Position numbers and translations under genes: made by a program. DNA of 64,000 nucleotides from contig NZ_AVFK01000001.1 of NCBI RefSeq assembly GCF_000936425.1, positions 124,001 to 188,000 on the forward strand. The letters run 5' to 3'. The DNA is from Skermanella aerolata KACC 11604 (lineage in GTDB: Bacteria > Pseudomonadota > Alphaproteobacteria > Azospirillales > Azospirillaceae). The notes beneath the pieces are model-generated. The model was not told where the DNA came from and did not search any database. It saw only the letters and a program-made list of their open reading frames with translations. Positions 62,225-64,000 of the stretch are shown here, in pieces. Within the stretch, counting starts at the first letter, position 1. Each line of letters begins with the position of its first letter.

Positions 62225-63172
62225 ATGGCAACGTTCAATCTAACGGCCGGAAAAGACTTTTTCCCTACTGATCAAGACACTGCTGGTAATGACCTGATCA
62301 TTGCCAATGCCGGGGACGATGTTGTCTTTGGGGGTCCTGGAGACGATCAAATATACGGCGGTGCCCAGGTAAACAATGCCGCCGGCAGTGGTAACGATGT
62401 CCTCATCGGCGACAACGGCGAAGATACGATCCGGGGCGGCGACGGTGATGATGTTCTTGATGGCGGCGGCAGCGCCGATCAACTGTTTGGTGAAGATGGA
62501 AACGATTTTATCATCGGCCGATCGGGAAACGACGGCATCTTTGGTGGGGCCGGCAACGACGAGCTTTGGGGAGGTGGCGATGATGATACGATCGTGGGAG
62601 GTGCCGGAAGCGACACCGTAGTTGGCGGCTCTGGCAACGACACGATCGACGGTGGCGCCGATGCCGACAACCTCGTCGGGGGCTCCGGCAACGACAGTAT
62701 CCAGGGCGGCGCCGGCAGTGACACGATCGAGGGTGGCTCTGGCAGTGATACGCTGAACGGCGGTGCCGGCAGTGATACGCTGAGAGGCAATGCCGGCAGT
62801 GATACGCTGAACGGCGGTGCCGGCAATGATGCGCTGAACGGTGGTGCCGGCAGTGACATCTTCGTCTATAATATCAATAACGGGGGGTCGGATACCATCA
62901 CAGGCTTCAACCCGGATCAGGACCAGATCGACTTGAATGGAGCCGGCCTTACCCAAGCCGAACTCATTGACACCGCCGGAGACTCGCCCCCCTTCGGTCT
63001 CCTTGAAGCCGGAGACGACAATCCGGGTAATAATCCGCAAATCGATGTAAACGTAGTCAACGGGACCGACCTTCAGATCGACTTCGACAATGGCAACGTC
63101 CTCACAATTCTCGGTGTCACCAGCTTGGATCCCACTGGGAGCCCAGGTGGGGCCGACATCTTCGTTGCTTGA
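62225..63172 (+). CDS. RTX/hemolysin-type calcium-binding repeat protein
   Basis: A 315-residue protein from ATG 62225 with GAGGAG 9 bp upstream; ATG 62141 in frame is less likely. Residues about 20-205 are an almost unbroken series of GGxGxDxUx nonapeptides (GGAGNDELWGGG, GGSGNDTIDGG and so on) that form a Ca2+-loaded beta-roll. Residues 62700-62860 in DNA are near-perfect 27-bp tandem repeats. The C-terminal third lacks repeats, includes FNPDQDQIDLNGAGLTQAEL and ends in GGADIFVA, an acidic-hydrophobic end typical of type I secretion signals. No enzymatic domain is visible and no type I exporter is nearby. Base composition is visibly lower in GC than its neighbours, so acquisition by transfer is likely. 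Confidence 0.88.
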   Translation: MATFNLTAGKDFFPTDQDTAGNDLIIANAGDDVVFGGPGDDQIYGGAQVNNAAGSGNDVLIGDNGEDTIRGGDGDDVLDGGGSADQLFGEDGNDFIIGRSGNDGIFGGAGNDELWGGGDDDTIVGGAGSDTVVGGSGNDTIDGGADADNLVGGSGNDSIQGGAGSDTIEGGSGSDTLNGGAGSDTLRGNAGSDTLNGGAGNDALNGGAGSDIFVYNINNGGSDTITGFNPDQDQIDLNGAGLTQAELIDTAGDSPPFGLLEAGDDNPGNNPQIDVNVVNGTDLQIDFDNGNVLTILGVTSLDPTGSPGGADIFVA

Positions 63173-63284
63173 TCCATCGAAGTCGACGTGTACTGACAGT
63201 GGTTGAATTCTTCGTGGAAGCATCGTCCGGGCAACGGACATCTCGGCCTCACGCAAGGGGCTACGCACGAAACCACAAAAGGTC

Positions 63285-63551
63285 CTATTCCGGGAAAATC
63301 TGCGATGCCGATGGCAAGTAACTTGCCGGAAAAACAAAGCCCTGGATAACTGCTGGGTTGACCTCCGGCTCCTGTGAATAGGACCAAGACACAAAATTGA
63401 GAACCGGGCTGAGTACGTCGCGACGCTGCGGCGGCAGGACAGCCTGACGGTCTAGGGCCGCCTCAGCCTGTTCGGCCAGCCGGGCGTCGAGTTCCTCGAA
63501 CCGCTGACCGGTGTCGCGTAGCTGGTCAACGGGACTGACCCGCATGCTCAT
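63285..63551 (-). CDS. Small ORF coupled to the aldo/keto reductase, probably truncated or chimeric
   Basis: 88 codons from ATG 63551, whose ATGA overlaps the stop of the aldo/keto reductase (a second ATG two codons later). The first 45 codons are GC-rich and helical (VDQLRDTGQRFEELDARLAE, then QAEAALDRQAVLPPQRRDVL), with composition like the host genome. From about 63415 leftward base composition drops and the remainder looks non-coding. The most likely reading is a gene whose 3' part was replaced by inserted DNA. I do not recognise the family. Confidence 0.4.
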   Translation of the reverse strand: MSMRVSPVDQLRDTGQRFEELDARLAEQAEAALDRQAVLPPQRRDVLSPVLNFVSWSYSQEPEVNPAVIQGFVFPASYLPSASQIFPE

Positions 63552-64000
63552 CGGTTGCTGGTGCCACCGACGTGGGGAACCCGGCCTTCGACCGGGTGGC
63601 CGGGATCGGTGAATCCGTGGGTGGAAGTGTGTCCCGGCGCCACGAGTCGTTCGACCAGCGCCTCGTCCTCCGCCGTGAAGCGATAGTTCAGCGCCGATAG
63701 ATAGCCGTCCCAGTGCTCCTCAGTACGGGGGCCGGCGATGGCCGATGTGATCAGCTTGTTGTTCAGGACCCAGGCCAGGGCGAAGTTGGCGGCCGTGGTG
63801 CCGCGCGCCTCGGCATGCGCCGTCAGTTCACGTGCGATGCGGATCGATTCCGGTCGCCATTCGGTCTCGAGGATGCGCTTGTCGGACCGGCCGGCGCGGG
63901 TGTCGGGGGGAGGGGCCGCGTCCGGTACATATTTGCCGGTGAGGACGCCGCGCGCCAGCGGGCTGTATGAAACAACGCCAAGGCCGTAGTGGGCCGCCGC
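63548..64000 (-). CDS. Aldo/keto reductase (5' part beyond window)
   Basis: The last 151 codons of a gene entering from the right edge. The stretch AAAHYGLGVVSYSPLARGVL and TGKYVPDAAPPPDTRAGR is the canonical aldo/keto reductase segment that follows the cofactor-site strand. It is followed by NFALAWVLNNKLITSAIAGP, with RTEEHWDGYLSAL as the usual C-terminal part. Such enzymes reduce aldehydes or ketones with NADPH. The stop at 63548-63550 overlaps the ATG of the downstream small ORF, so the two belong to one operon. Confidence 0.9.
   Translation of the reverse strand, partial: AAAHYGLGVVSYSPLARGVLTGKYVPDAAPPPDTRAGRSDKRILETEWRPESIRIARELTAHAEARGTTAANFALAWVLNNKLITSAIAGPRTEEHWDGYLSALNYRFTAEDEALVERLVAPGHTSTHGFTDPGHPVEGRVPHVGGTSNR

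Noticed and set aside
62400-62860. Periodic repeats that might suggest a CRISPR or minisatellite
   Set aside because: The 27-bp period is in frame and encodes RTX nonapeptides; there are no unique spacers.
62240-63394. 384-codon minus-strand open frame opposite the RTX gene
   Set aside because: Periodic Val/Ala/Ile-rich translation is the mirror of the Gly-Asp repeats on the plus strand.

Overview
The window is 64 kb of GC-rich chromosome from an alphaproteobacterium. Gene content and order (class II ribonucleotide reductase, the NDUFA12 / MlaD / DUF2155 / Aat cluster, rne next to amiC - PBP1A - prfB, the alaC - hom - glpX - recJ string, two PHA synthases, HBM-like chemoreceptor) suggest Rhodospirillales, most likely the Azospirillum / Skermanella group. 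That placement is inference from gene content; no rRNA lies in the window.

Layout. 0-4.4 kb: a truncated AraC-type regulator diverging from a PEBP/YbhB protein, a membrane acyltransferase and two small lipoproteins. 4.4-8.6 kb: nrdJ on the minus strand, with candidate NrdR boxes upstream. 8.6-11.5 kb: NDUFA12-like, MlaD-like, methyltransferase, DUF2155 and aat. 11.8-16.5 kb: an accessory block (chemoreceptor, histidine kinase, hexapeptide acyltransferase) between aat and the aroQ-accB-accC operon. 16.5-26.1 kb: fatty-acid and shikimate genes, a MarR regulator with a palindromic operator, HAD phosphatase, maiA, DsbA-like and M48/TPR envelope proteins, a degenerate gamma-glutamyltransferase lipoprotein and an aminotransferase. 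26.4-36.1 kb: a housekeeping core: rne on the minus strand, diverging from amiC, PBP1A and prfB. prfB carries the in-frame TGA and the +1 programmed frameshift site.

36-45.6 kb: small exported or unknown proteins (one Tat-exported and Cys-rich, one HRDC-only), PerM-like, AbrB-family and deacylase genes, N-formylglutamate amidohydrolase, nadK and moaA. 45.9-54.6 kb: AsmA, LrgA/LrgB, a 2-hydroxyacid dehydrogenase and two divergent PHA synthase paralogs facing each other across a large palindromic repeat. 54.9-61.1 kb: a lipoprotein, the coupled chain alaC-hom-(gap)-glpX-recJ, and tRNA-Glu(UUC). 61.2-63.4 kb: an AT-richer accessory patch with a broken IS630 transposase and an RTX/hemolysin-type repeat protein. 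It is followed by a chimeric small ORF coupled to a truncated aldo/keto reductase at the right edge.

The most noteworthy items are: a family of long perfect palindromes (about 26.2-26.3 kb and 52.6 kb) that share a conserved flank and sit only between convergent genes; a strong G-quadruplex-type tract in the rne/amiC intergenic region; the prfB recoding signal; a free-standing HRDC protein; a gamma-glutamyltransferase homologue with an altered catalytic motif whose start codon overlaps that of a divergent metalloprotease; and the insertion-scarred region downstream of tRNA-Glu. No CRISPR array, rRNA, prophage or complete mobile element was seen.
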